From the NCBI RefSeq assembly GCF_963576615.1, contig NC_088714.1, forward strand, positions 5,642,001 through 5,706,000: DNA of 64,000 bases. Reading direction: 5' to 3'. The DNA is from Watersipora subatra. Its lineage: Eukaryota; Bryozoa; Gymnolaemata; Cheilostomatida; Watersiporidae. A program made the translations under genes and the position numbers. Below are positions 22,001 to 29,600 of the stretch, piece by piece (the stretch's first letter is position 1; each line of letters starts with the position of its first letter). A model generated the notes under the pieces. That model made no database searches. It was not told the origin of the DNA and worked only from the letters and a program-made list of their open reading frames with translations.

Positions 22001-24681
22001 CACAGAGTCCCGCGACCAACAGAAGCGTATACGGGAGCTCGCTCGATTCCAAACAAACAGGCCACGCCTACTATTTTTATATAAGTTATAATGGAGAGGC
22101 CGCAACATTAATCAACAAAAACTAATCCCATTAGCAGTCGCTTTAAAATTGATTGTTGTATCATGAATCATTTGAAAGAAAACAAAATTTCCTACAGAAA
22201 TCTACTAATAACGTTTCTGTAAAAACGTAAAGTAAATGCAAAAAAGAGCGGTATTGAGAGCGAGGTATGAATATTCCATTAGAGATCAGTATGTCGATCG
22301 GGTTTGTTTGGAATCAAGCGTTTTTGTTTCCGGTTTTGGTCGTGGGACTTTGTAAAGCTGTATGACTCTGACAGTAGGGAGCTGTATAACTTCACAGAGT
22401 TTCGCTGCTAACGGATGCGTATATCGGAGCTCGCACGGCTCCAAACAAACAAGCCGCGCTCACTATTGTTTTATATAAGTTATAATGGAGAGGCCGCAAC
22501 ACTAACCAACAAAAATTACTCCCATTGGCAGCTGCTCTAAAATTGATTGTTGTATTATACACCATTTGAAAAAGGACAAAATTCCCTACAAGAAACTACA
22601 AATGATTTTTTGTAATAAAGTAAAGTAAATGCAAAAGAGTGAGATGTTGAGAGCGAGGTAAGAATATTCCATTAGAGATCAGTATGTCGATCGGGTTTGT
22701 TTGGAATCAAGCGTTTTTGTTTCCGGTTTTTGGTCACGGGACTGTGTAAAACTATACGGCTCTGGTTAATAGCCACTAGGCTTCTAATGAAGGTACCCCA
22801 TGACCTTGCGTCAGCATTGTCCAGCTATAGCTATTTTAATAATAGCTATAGCTGGATGGACACACATACATACTTTGAGAAATATATATATATAAATAGA
22901 TGAATTCGTGTTAGCAGGTTTAGATCAGATCAACCAGAAACTCACAGAATGATCAGTGATTGATCAGAATAACAGTGATTGATGTTTCATCCTGCAAATT
23001 GTATGAGTTTCTTATACATGTACACTGTCTTTGTTTATTATATTTGGTCTCTGTTGTGTTGTATGTTAGCAATTTGAAAACAAGAATGATGAAGAAACAA
23101 TGAAAATGACGGGCTCCAAAGTGGCTGAGCATGATCAGGTAATTGGTTGTAATATCTTCTTGAGCTTTACTAGGAGTGGGTGGGCTTCTTTCTTACTTCT
23201 GTCCATATTCTCTTTACTCATGACCTTTACTGCTCTTCTCTTTAGCTATATAACTGCTCCTGGTTATTTGTTTAGGTTTTCTCTGTATCTGACACTTTGT
23301 CTTGTTTTACAATGTTTATATCTTCTCTTATGTAGTCTGCTGTTAGCTTATCTCAGCTAATTCTGAGGTACACGCTGCACACCTCTTTCTTATGTAGTCT
23401 GCTGTTAGTTTATCTCAGCTAATTCTGAGGTACACACTGCACACCTCTTTCTACATGTATGTTCCTTCGAGATATTCTCTTTGAACACAGGTATTGAGTT
23501 GCAGCTTTTTTACTCAAATGCTTTGAAGTTTTCACGTGGTCTTAGCCTTCTGACTCTTTCTGGGTGTGTCCATAGTAATAAGCTCTTGGTCCTTTTCATT
23601 GCGCAATAAACTTGTCATCAAATATAACATTTTATGTTTTATTTTGATTCACACCGCTATTGTTTTACTCTGGTCTATCTTTTTCTTTGACATTTTAAAA
23701 AACCATTTGGTTATTCTTGCGTGTTTAGTGGCACGCATTCATGCCAACCGTACTGGAGAGAGCTAGAGCTGACAGCAGTCGTCAACCACAGAACCGAGAT
23801 GGTGCATATGGTGCAACTGAAGTGGAGGATAACTCAACCACGCAGGTAAGTGCTCCTAGACCATCTAATCCTTACACGCGGTGAGGTAGTCTTTCTGTTC
23901 TACTTTAAACACCTAATACTGCATGAAACTGATGCTACATGCCGAGTGTGGTATTACACGTACGATAGTTAAGGTCAATTGAGTTCCTCTCAGTCGTGAG
24001 TCGGTTCAACAGGTGTTAACTGCGCTATGACCTTTTTAGTTTTACTATGATCTAGTTGGTTGTGCTATGACATGTTTAGCTGTGCTATGACACTACATTG
24101 CATAGAGTATAATTATCATGGGAGTCAGATATTTTTTAAGTTCTATATAAATTGTTAATGCAAAAACTAAAGCTCACAAATGTGTTACATATAATATTTG
24201 CAATAAAATCATGTTTTGGTGCCTTAGAAAAGTAGTGGTAAGGATTGACAATTTCTTTTAAATAATCTTGTTTCGCTGTTAAAAAGCATTCATCTTATCA
24301 CTAAGATATACCTTTTGAATATAACAGTTAACATAGATTGTTTGTCATAAAACAGACAGTAGAATTATCTGTATGCATCGATTTATGCATTGCTTGCGCT
24401 GACTCTGCTATGTTAATTTACAGATTCTGGATGCAAGCGCTTTTGCGGACCCTGAGTATATAAACACTAGCCTCAGGAACTATGAGTCTAGTCCAAGTGT
24501 AACGGAGAGTGAAAGTGAAGGAGAGAGTGGTAGCCCCGAGACAAGAGCCACCTTATCACGCCATGATCAAGCTGCAACCCAATCAGAAACCAACGAAGAT
24601 GTTAAAGGTCGGTCCTATCCTTTACCTCCAGCAGCAAGGAGCCAACGTCAAACACCGAAGCCCCGTGCACGCCATCAATAG
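3886..24681 (+). CDS. TMEM63: TMEM63/CSC1-like mechanosensitive cation channel (complete, 18 coding exons)
   Basis: An OSCA/TMEM63-family protein: a stress- or stretch-gated, calcium-permeable cation channel of plasma or endomembranes. Coding exons: 3886-4014, 5612-5694, 7238-7346, 9509-9683, 11380-11614, 12585-12718, 13293-13500, 14276-14401, 14813-14957, 15770-15864, 17472-17621, 18674-18836, 19898-20003, 20202-20369, 20953-21068, 23070-23138, 23729-23845, 24424-24681. All have GT/AG borders and matching phases, and sum to 2,586 nt (861 residues plus TAG), close to the roughly 800-830 residues of vertebrate paralogues. Order of parts: short extracellular N terminus and first helix (about 40-56) followed by AWNYGRIALV; RSN1_TM region (about 120-215); PHM7_cyt cytoplasmic domain (about 230-400); 7TM pore region (about 405-705) with FFLTTPS, LPSLGLPS, FFVNYVITSAFIGNAL and YAWMLCIFTVVMAYS; Ser/Glu-rich cytoplasmic tail (about 715-861). 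The start at 3886 follows a good acceptor (TTTGCAG, 3,867-3,873). An in-frame ATG at 3805 would add 27 residues if that intron is not removed. Which of TMEM63A/B/C it matches cannot be decided; invertebrates often have a single ancestral copy. Confidence 0.95.
5612..5694 (+). CDS. TMEM63: TMEM63 coding exon 2
   Basis: 83 nt, residues 44-71. Completes the first helix (ALVILFAVL) and carries the family hallmark RKIAWNYGRIALV just after it. The acceptor is TTTTTGCAG, and the donor CG|GTATGC splits an Arg codon. Confidence 0.93.
7238..7346 (+). CDS. TMEM63: TMEM63 coding exon 3
   Basis: 109 nt, residues 71-107. Polar cytoplasmic linker (WTELFYGDMDCKRKDNF) between the first and second helices. 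It fits by phase on both sides (CG+G=Arg; ends phase 0 at CAG|GTATTA). The sequence is poorly conserved in the family, so the call rests on splice phases. Confidence 0.82.
9509..9683 (+). CDS. TMEM63: TMEM63 coding exon 4
   Basis: 175 nt, residues 108-166. Starts right after an in-frame TAG that forms the acceptor (CGTAG|AGA). Encodes SWVSVVFRLREDHI, CGLDAVQYL and the second helix ending LPVNISGSGG, all recognisable family positions. Confidence 0.94.
10960..11180. repeat. 55-bp minisatellite, 4 copies
   Basis: The unit starts at TGCATTTATG at 10,971, 11,026, 11,081 and 11,136, exactly 55 bp apart, with a few substitutions. It lies in TMEM63 intron 4. The open frame across it is an artefact of the repeat. 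Confidence 0.9.
11380..11614 (+). CDS. TMEM63: TMEM63 coding exon 5
   Basis: 235 nt, residues 166-244. Extracellular loop (SSYAHSTISNV), third helix (LWVHTLMALIFLIIALGF), then MRR and the start of the PHM7_cyt domain with the strand TLMLAYIPKD. The donor is CTTCAA|GTATGA. Confidence 0.94.
12585..12718 (+). CDS. TMEM63: TMEM63 coding exon 6
   Basis: 134 nt, residues 244-289. Cytoplasmic domain: FKEAYPDAVVEDVQFSFNI followed by the charged helix LAELDENRRRAHEG. Acceptor CTTCCAG, donor ACAG|GTTCAT. Confidence 0.93.
12985..13140 (+). mobile_element. tRNA-like SINE remnant
   Basis: Contains a pol III B-box-like GGTTCGAATCC followed by a tail containing GGACACAGCTC. There is no cloverleaf with matching acceptor arms, so this is a SINE-type relic in TMEM63 intron 6 and not a tRNA gene. 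Confidence 0.45.
13293..13500 (+). CDS. TMEM63: TMEM63 coding exon 7
   Basis: 208 nt, residues 289-358. Cytoplasmic domain: Cys-rich stretch RLCCCCQTCGCRQVDALDYY (eight cysteines including RLC), acidic helix TEEERRLEASIEREK, and the returning strand GIAFIIFESEEMA. The 3' end and its donor CACAA|GTATGT are repeated three more times just downstream. Confidence 0.93.
13480..13672 (+). repeat. 55-bp tandem duplication of exon end plus splice donor, 4 copies
   Basis: The last bases of TMEM63 coding exon 7 and its donor (ATGGCACACAA|GTATGT) recur every 55 bp. ATGGCA or ATGACA starts at 13,490, 13,545, 13,600 and 13,655. Copies alternate between two versions, giving a 110-bp dimer pattern. The first copy is used in the gene model; the second and third keep a donor-like GTATGT. 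Confidence 0.92.
13676..14215. repeat. 30-bp AT-rich minisatellite, about 18 copies
   Basis: Repeats of TACTATACTATATACTACTC plus TACTAGTCTG, period 30, with substitutions and small indels. It fills most of TMEM63 intron 7 and stops 60 bp before exon 8. Confidence 0.93.
14276..14401 (+). CDS. TMEM63: TMEM63 coding exon 8
   Basis: 126 nt, residues 358-400. End of the cytoplasmic domain with WDVEFAPDPNDIYW, the conserved element leading into the pore-region helices. Acceptor TTCTACAG, donor ACTG|GTGAGC splits the Trp codon. Confidence 0.94.
14813..14957 (+). CDS. TMEM63: TMEM63 coding exon 9
   Basis: 145 nt, residues 400-448. Starts the RSN1_7TM region: NLSLSPCLWWLRALI, hydrophobic helix INGGLLVVLFFL, then TTPSVLLNN. 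The loop that follows is shorter than I expect for vertebrate paralogues. Confidence 0.94.
15450..15765. repeat. 39-bp minisatellite, about 8 copies
   Basis: Unit GTGACTGATATTAACCCTAG plus GATATTGTGTACTTGTAGA. The period is 39, a multiple of three without stops, so it makes 121-128-codon frames on both strands that are not genes. It runs up to 9 bp before the acceptor of TMEM63 coding exon 10. Confidence 0.93.
15770..15864 (+). CDS. TMEM63: TMEM63 coding exon 10
   Basis: 95 nt, residues 449-480, too short to stand out as an open frame. Reads AQFLPSLLLWFFSIMLPYLV then FYSDQFIGHWTR, the expected helix and loop between exons 9 and 11, with matching phases. Its acceptor CTGTCCAG lies about 9 bp after the end of a 39-bp minisatellite. 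Confidence 0.92.
16467..16812 (+). mobile_element. Dispersed repeat, copy A (GCCCGGCGTTGC family)
   Basis: Starts CTAGCCAAATGCCCGGCGTT and ends with a tRNA-like module (TAGTGTAGTGGTTTACAAAC, GATCAAATCCTCTGCGAAG, TTTTTCATCCC). About 345 bp. It aligns along its length with 19,388-19,760 in the same gene, sharing for instance ACTAAGTGCTTCA and the 3' AGCGAATTTTTCATTCCC-like end. A SINE or composite non-autonomous element. Confidence 0.65.
17276..17471. repeat. 64-65-bp tandem repeat, 3 copies, ending at a splice acceptor
   Basis: GACTATAC starts at 17,281, 17,346 and 17,410. Each unit contains TATGTTCTGTGTGTACA. In the last unit this is followed by G and becomes the acceptor of TMEM63 coding exon 11. 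In the earlier units it is followed by TTTAG. Confidence 0.9.
17472..17621 (+). CDS. TMEM63: TMEM63 coding exon 11
   Basis: 150 nt, residues 480-530. TKEHQTVMRK followed by a pore helix FTFLLLMIVILPSLGLPSA, then an extracellular segment. The acceptor GTGTACAG is the end of the last unit of a 64-65-bp tandem repeat. Confidence 0.94.
17670..18245. repeat. TATGTCACTG minisatellite, about 24-26-bp unit
   Basis: Imperfect array of CATGTATGTCACTGTATG and related steps. It continues as a degenerate tail to about 18,560. It sits in TMEM63 intron 11, about 45 bp after the donor of exon 11. Three overlapping frames (up to 249 codons) exist only because the units lack stops. Confidence 0.88.
18674..18836 (+). 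CDS. TMEM63: TMEM63 coding exon 12
   Basis: 163 nt, residues 530-584. CIFLPGNSAFFVNYVITSAF, then IGNALTLIRFPELTMYVLRM, a strongly conserved pore-lining block. It ends phase 0 at AGG|GTTAGT. Confidence 0.95.
19112..19382. repeat. 23-bp minisatellite, about 12 copies
   Basis: Unit AGTAACTGGGATATAGTAGT plus ACT, with occasional TACCACT or TATTG variants. It lies immediately before dispersed-repeat copy B in TMEM63 intron 12. Confidence 0.9.
19388..19760 (+). mobile_element. Dispersed repeat, copy B
   Basis: Starts CTAGTTGAATGCCCAGTGTT and ends with the same tRNA-like and TTTTTCATTCCC module as copy A at 16,467. More diverged, with a B-box-like GTTCAACTTC. An 88-codon frame across it has no gene support. 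Confidence 0.62.
19898..20003 (+). CDS. TMEM63: TMEM63 coding exon 13
   Basis: 106 nt, residues 585-620. WEFQFGQEYAWMLCIFTVVM then AYSVISPLVTIFG, a pore-region helix. Acceptor TTTACAG, donor TTTG|GTATGT. Confidence 0.95.
20202..20369 (+). CDS. TMEM63: TMEM63 coding exon 14
   Basis: 168 nt, residues 620-676. LVYLIGKYYMDRYNLYYAY, the family's conserved Arg-Tyr-Asn-Leu block, then a further helix. Acceptor TTTACAG, donor ACCA|GTGAGT. Confidence 0.95.
20470..20640. repeat. Palindromic AT-rich cluster
   Basis: Several overlapping inverted copies of ACAATAGTACTATTTACA and CAATTGTAC. Probably a collapsed minisatellite with cruciform potential, in TMEM63 intron 14. Confidence 0.6.
20953..21068 (+). 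CDS. TMEM63: TMEM63 coding exon 15
   Basis: 116 nt, residues 676-714. Last membrane helix (GFVVFLSLLLLVGRLVFGWF) followed by NNWAPIKYR. It ends phase 0. Confidence 0.93.
21187..21266. repeat. 40-bp tandem duplication
   Basis: GGAGTTGTGCACACATTGAG plus TCACCACGTGATAAGTATT is present twice, perfectly, at a 40-bp spacing. A recent duplication in TMEM63 intron 15. Confidence 0.92.
21762..21815 (+). mobile_element. Dispersed repeat, fragment C
   Basis: GTGCTACTCGGCGTTGCCCG GGTAATAC resembles the 5' end of copies A and B. Only the first few dozen bases match. Confidence 0.4.
21985..22765. mobile_element. Tandem pair of ~387-bp terminal-inverted-repeat elements with shared target duplication
   Basis: Copy 1 (21,985-22,370) and copy 2 (about 22,376-22,765) share the order: CAGAGCC-like terminus, TTCACAGAGT, CGGAGCTCGC-like block, TTATAATGGAGAGGCCGCAA, TCGATCGGGTTTGTTTGGAA, GTTTTTGTTTCCGGTTTT and a terminal inverted repeat. 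The left end CAGAGCCATATAG and the right end CTATACGGCTCTG are inverted, and the inverted match continues for about 75 bp. The pair as a whole is flanked by TTAATAG (21,978-21,984 and 22,766-22,772). No coding capacity; a MITE dimer in TMEM63 intron 15. Confidence 0.75.
22818..22862. repeat. Perfect 15-bp stem hairpin
   Basis: CCAGCTATAGCTATT, a 5-base spacer, then AATAGCTATAGCTGG. The flanking TGT and ACA extend the symmetry loosely. Lies just downstream of the MITE dimer. Confidence 0.7.
23070..23138 (+). CDS. TMEM63: TMEM63 coding exon 16
   Basis: 69 nt, residues 715-737. Polar cytoplasmic segment (QFENKNDEETMKM) after the last helix. Phase 0 at both ends, so it could be skipped without a frameshift. 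Confidence 0.8.
23326..23452. repeat. 62-bp tandem duplication
   Basis: TTATGTAGTCTGCTGTTAG starts at 23,328 and 23,390. The copies differ at two or three positions. In TMEM63 intron 16, and not adjacent to an exon. Confidence 0.9.
23729..23845 (+). CDS. TMEM63: TMEM63 coding exon 17
   Basis: 117 nt, residues 738-776. WHAFMPTVLERA matches the conserved post-membrane motif of the family. Then a polar stretch to ...NSTTQ. Phase 0 at both ends. Confidence 0.87.
24424..24681 (+). CDS. TMEM63: TMEM63 coding exon 18 (last)
   Basis: 258 nt, residues 777-861 plus TAG. Disordered Ser/Glu/Pro-rich tail (SVTESESEGESGSPE) ending in a basic stretch (KPRARHQ). Phase 0 acceptor after TTACAG at 24,422-24,423. 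Confidence 0.88.
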   Translation: MLDASAFADPEYINTSLRNYESSPSVTESESEGESGSPETRATLSRHDQAATQSETNEDVKGRSYPLPPAARSQRQTPKPRARHQ

Positions 24682-24874
24682 ACTACGTTCACCAACCCTA
24701 TCACTTTTTAGTTTTATTGCCTTTAGCAGGCTGTACACTGGTATATTTTTGCACTGGATCATAGTGTTTCATATTAGTCATTTTGCCTTGCATGTGCAAA
24801 AATATCTCTTCAAATATTTAATTTGTTGGACATTTCACTGGTTAGTTATATTGATGATTTTTTTTTCACAAAAA

Positions 24875-24880
24875 AATAAA
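24875..24880 (+). promoter_or_regulatory. TMEM63: Polyadenylation signal of the TMEM63 gene
   Basis: AATAAA 194 bp after the stop codon, in an AT-rich stretch. It is followed by T/GT-rich sequence, and is the first canonical signal downstream of the gene. Confidence 0.6.
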
Positions 24881-24881
24881 A

Positions 24882-25948
24882 TGTCATACAGTGTGATACA
24901 GGGATGTGCTTTCAAAGGTTAGACAACTCTTAGAATACTCTTTTTGCAACAATATGAAGCAAAATTCATTACTAATCAGAAAGTTTACATGTAAACATCT
25001 GGCAGCAATATATTCATCATTCAAAAAGTTCTTTATGAATGTAGGGAGTAAAGATGGTTGGGTGTTGGTTGTGTTTTATATGATCAACGTTGGCATATTG
25101 ATTATAGCCAATCACCTTGATAAGGAGCTCTTCAAGACTAGCTATAGTTATGCTGGCGCTGAGTACATCTTAATAAGCAAATCGTAAGCCTTCTTTTTCA
25201 TTAATCGTCATGTGTGGATGTAGAGTGAAGTCTGGTTCACATTAGACATTGTTTAACTTCACCCACACAGTCTCACAGTCCACATGAGGTGAAGTGGAGC
25301 GAATAAAGGTTTAACGAAAGCAGAAATATCTATGTCCGTCATAAGTGTATTTTATGCTTATGTCCACATATATGTTCCATCAGTTTCTTGCTAGCTGAAC
25401 GCATAAAGCAGGCCTACAATCTTCTAGTTCACAGAATCTTTACTAATGTCTTAATTGACTTCCAACTTGACTTACAGCTACAATGTCACCAAAAATACTT
25501 TACCCGTTTATAAAGTTGAACACATTACCGCATATTTTAATTGCTTTTTTAGACATTCTATCTTCAAATGTAATCTTGCTACAAAAATATTATTTTTATA
25601 TAGCTGTCTCATAGGTTTAGATCACCGCCCTTACTGTGGCATTGAGTTCTATACTTACATGTAGCAGCCATATTGGAAGGAAGGATGGACACTAATTAAC
25701 TGATAGTCATACTTATTAACAGTGCTGATTAGTTTTCTAAATAATATATTTTATATAATACAAAATATATATTACTTAATACAAATTATATAAAACATAC
25801 TATATACAATTTACAGACCTTTCTTACTTGGTAGTTTGTACAATATTTACAGTTCACAAGATCTAATGAAAATTAATAATAAATGATCGGGAAGTACGCT
25901 AATACTCTTTGACACATGCCAGCAAGTGCCCGAATACACAACATGGTC
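24882..25948. other. Tail-to-tail spacer between the two genes
   Basis: Holds the 3' untranslated ends of both convergent genes. A 93-codon (+) frame at 24,906-25,187 has no recognisable domain and is probably chance. No canonical AATAAA is visible on the minus strand close to the receptor stop. An ATTAAA variant lies on that strand near 25,540. Confidence 0.55.
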
Positions 25949-26682
25949 TTAGTCAAAATTAAATGGTTGATCTATTTTGGATATTAGTGGAGCCCATGCT
26001 GGCAGACTATCCTTCATTTCATGCAACTTATTCTGCCGTCTATTAGCTGAGAATTCGATATCAGCTCTTTGCGAGTTTTTGTCTATATTATTATTTTCAG
26101 GTGTATTTTGTAGTAACTTGCATAACTGGGCCGAGCAGTTGCATGCTGATCGGTTATCACAGGTGACTCTGTTCCACGGATGCGCAGGTTGTGTCATGCC
26201 GCATGTGCATGTGTCAAGGGCACTACAACCTTTTGTCAGACTATCATGGTAAAGATGCTCCTGAGAAGGTGAAGGTGTGTTGAGCGGCTGGTCCTGACAG
26301 GAGGGAGGCGTGCTGGGTAAGTGAACTTGTTCCTGAGAGGAGAGAGGGATGTCACGTAAGTGGTGTCGTTCCTGACAGTTTTCAGCTTCCCATTCTTCTA
26401 TCGGACTGACTTCTGTCCCCGAATCGGCATCTGAACTCTTTTCACTGTACCGTTTATTTCTAGCGTCAGAGAGCCATCGATTTCGGTGCCACTGAGATTT
26501 GCTTGGCTCATCATCATTTAGTAGAAATTGAGAAGGTTCACATTCATCTTCAGAGTGTGGACTGTCCGCCTCTATGAGAGTTTCTGGAACATGCACGGGG
26601 TCAGAGATTCTCGTAGATTCGAGTGAGTCAATGGTGCTAGCGCTGCAACTTATAGATGTTCGCTGACTTACTCCAGCTTTTC
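25949..26682 (-). CDS. Receptor exon 17 (last): long cytoplasmic tail
   Basis: 734 nt, residues 749-992 plus TAA. Acidic and Ser-rich, with three to four imperfect 11-13-residue repeats starting QE or QD (about 852-895) and a seven-Cys cluster (about 901-936). The acceptor AACAAG|GAAAAG is needed to keep frame; an alternative CAG 7 nt upstream would end translation after about 17 codons. The tail has no match I recognise. Confidence 0.87.
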
Positions 26683-29600
26683 CTTGTTGCTGTCAAAAGG
26701 TATTAGAGTTGAAGTTCACAGATACAACCAAGTTGGAGTATTTAGTGAGATAAAAGATGCACCTTACGTTCAGCAGTCTCAAGTCACCTCGGTTCAACTC
26801 ATTAACAAAAACATTAAATAAAAACAAGTTTGTTTTTATTTAATTTTTTTGTATATAAGCGAGTTTTAAATATTGTATATTTCAGTAGCGATAGTAGGTA
26901 TAGCTTTACTATTCAAAATGGCCATCATGCGTTCACTCATAATAATAAACATGATTCACAATAATTTTAAGAGATTCAAAGTCTGCACTCTAATTGGCTT
27001 CTCGGGGAACTACACAATATATGTTAGACTAACAAATGACAGCGATAGGCGCTTGTATAACCTACCATTTTCTTTAGCGCGTCTGTTGTTGGGCAAGTTC
27101 TGTTATTAAGAACTCCCATAGCATAGTCCTTAATTGAGATAGCGCTGTCACGTCTCACACTACTATGAGGGACAAATCCTCCAAGGCTACAGGTCACTAA
27201 GGCTTCAACACTCTCCTTACTTTTGATGCTGCTGCCTGGTAAGAAACCACATGAACGCCAATAACTTAGGAATGACCAGTTGAATCATAGCAGAACAATT
27301 ACACCACCTCCCTTCTATATGCTGCCTCTCTCTGTTCCTTTTATACAACATTTTATACATTGTACATATCCTTCAGTGTATACAACATATTCTCATCAGT
27401 TCTCCAACTCACATGGCAGTCCTTGAAAAACAATTAACCATAGTTGAAAAAAGATAGAGAGAATAACATTCCTTATCCTGATGTTTTACAAGAATATTTT
27501 ACGAGTGAGAGCCTAGGGATTTAGAGTGCATGACCTGCAAACAACACGCAGAAGGTTCAATACCAGGAAAACGCGACTGGCAATGACAAGTCTCCCGTAC
27601 ATGTCACACCTGAATCATAGTTGCATATTGTTTGTGTAGCAATGGCTACTTAGAAACATCTACAACTTCTGCTTGCACTCGATATTTGAGGGGTTGCTCA
27701 CACACAAATGGGTAATTAAAAAAAATGATTTAATAATTCAAATTTTTAGTTAGTAACATGTGAGAAATTACATTTGAACAGAAAGTCACATACCGCTACA
27801 CAAGGCATCAGCAACAATTATTTTCTAACTGAATATACCAAACCTGAATGCATCCAAATATTATTGTCCTAAGGTACTCAATCTATAAAAGTGAAACTAT
27901 CAAATTATTTCTATCCAAGTAATAATACTATTACTTATCTATGACATTTAGTAGTATTATTACTAGTAATGCTACTAGTACTCATTATTATTATTATTTC
28001 ATTGTTTTTACAATACTATTAATTACTATTATAAATATTATCTATGAAGATGCAATGTTCTATGATAATTATGTTGACGCATAGAAAATAGAAGAACAAC
28101 ATTTCTGCAACCAAATCATCAAAACACTGATACAGCAAATTTGTGCAAAAACTTTCTTGTATTTTTAAAATCTATAACAAATGATTATGCTGTTACTTCA
28201 CAAGCCAGCCAATCAAAAACAAGTCAGACGGTAAACTATACATGTTGGAGATGAAGATTTTTAAAATACCTTTTTTGCAAAACTTGATTTGGCCGTCTTC
28301 TGACTATTCATAGAATTGCAAACGAACGGAGAGTTGTTCTGAAGAGAATAGTTGCATATAGCTTATCTTTTATTAATTAGTTGAGTGACAAAAAGAATGC
28401 GAAGTGAAGATGGGTGACGGTTTGTACAAAACAGTCTTATAAACTTTGATCTGCATAATTTTCAGTCTATGTTCATGAGTCAACTGGGAGCTACAACCGG
28501 CCATCACATTACGTGTTTCCTTTCTTCATTTCCATGTTGATTGAATTGGGCTATTAAAATACAATCTTTATTTCACTTTGATATTTATGAACACTATATT
28601 GCGCCTGATCGTGCTCTATATAGTATGGCATTTCATATTGGCATTTGATGGCTCGTACCCCATTTGGTGTGGCAGTAACACAGTCCAACATTACTTTTGT
28701 AACGCCATAATAATAGTCTCAGAATGTATAATAGCGCCGTAACGGACAGAAAACTATGGTTTGTAAATACTGTGGTGTGCAAACTCAACTTGACCCCACT
28801 TCAACCCACCTGTTGAAAAACTAAAACTCTAATCTACCTATTGAGACTTTAGTCAATAAACTTAACATTAAATTAATCCTCAATTTATTTCAATTTTAAA
28901 TTTGTAAACCAAACAGTAAATGACTTGAAATAAGCGGATAAAACTAAATGCGGTGTGATCATATCTGCTATATAACTTTTAGATGAATGAAATCTTCAGA
29001 CTAGCTTAAATAATCATTCAAAAACATATTTTTATAGTTATTTGGTTTACATATTTAAAATCAGTACAAAGTGATGATTAATTAATATATAGTTTATGGT
29101 TATTATTAAAGGAAGGGGTCCAGCTTATTTTGCACACCACTAATCTTAAAATGAGCTCCCTAATCTTAAAACCTCGGATCTATGAGTTTTTATTCATAAA
29201 AAAGGCCAAAACAGCCATAAAATTTAATCAGTAAAGTGTCTAAGTAAATTGCCTGAGATGAAAAATGACCTACTCGTGTTGTTCAGCCAAAACACTGACA
29301 AGCGATGATTGGTTAACTATGACATTGTTTACGCAAAGAATTTCTCGCATGGTCACTCTTTGTTGTTTACCTGGTTCAATCTTGCTGGCTACAGTTCTTG
29401 TTGCTACATGTTTTCTTTAAAAAATTGTATCGACTTACCTTTAATTTGCTCCGTGTGTGACAGGTAGGCATTGGTGAGTTGTGTTGTGTTAGACACCTGT
29501 GACTGGTAGTGTCGTACAAGGTTCTGGCGGGCACTCCCGACAGAGTCGTCAAGGCGTCTGCGTCTTGGCCCTTGTATTTTCCGCTTACACACACCGTAGC

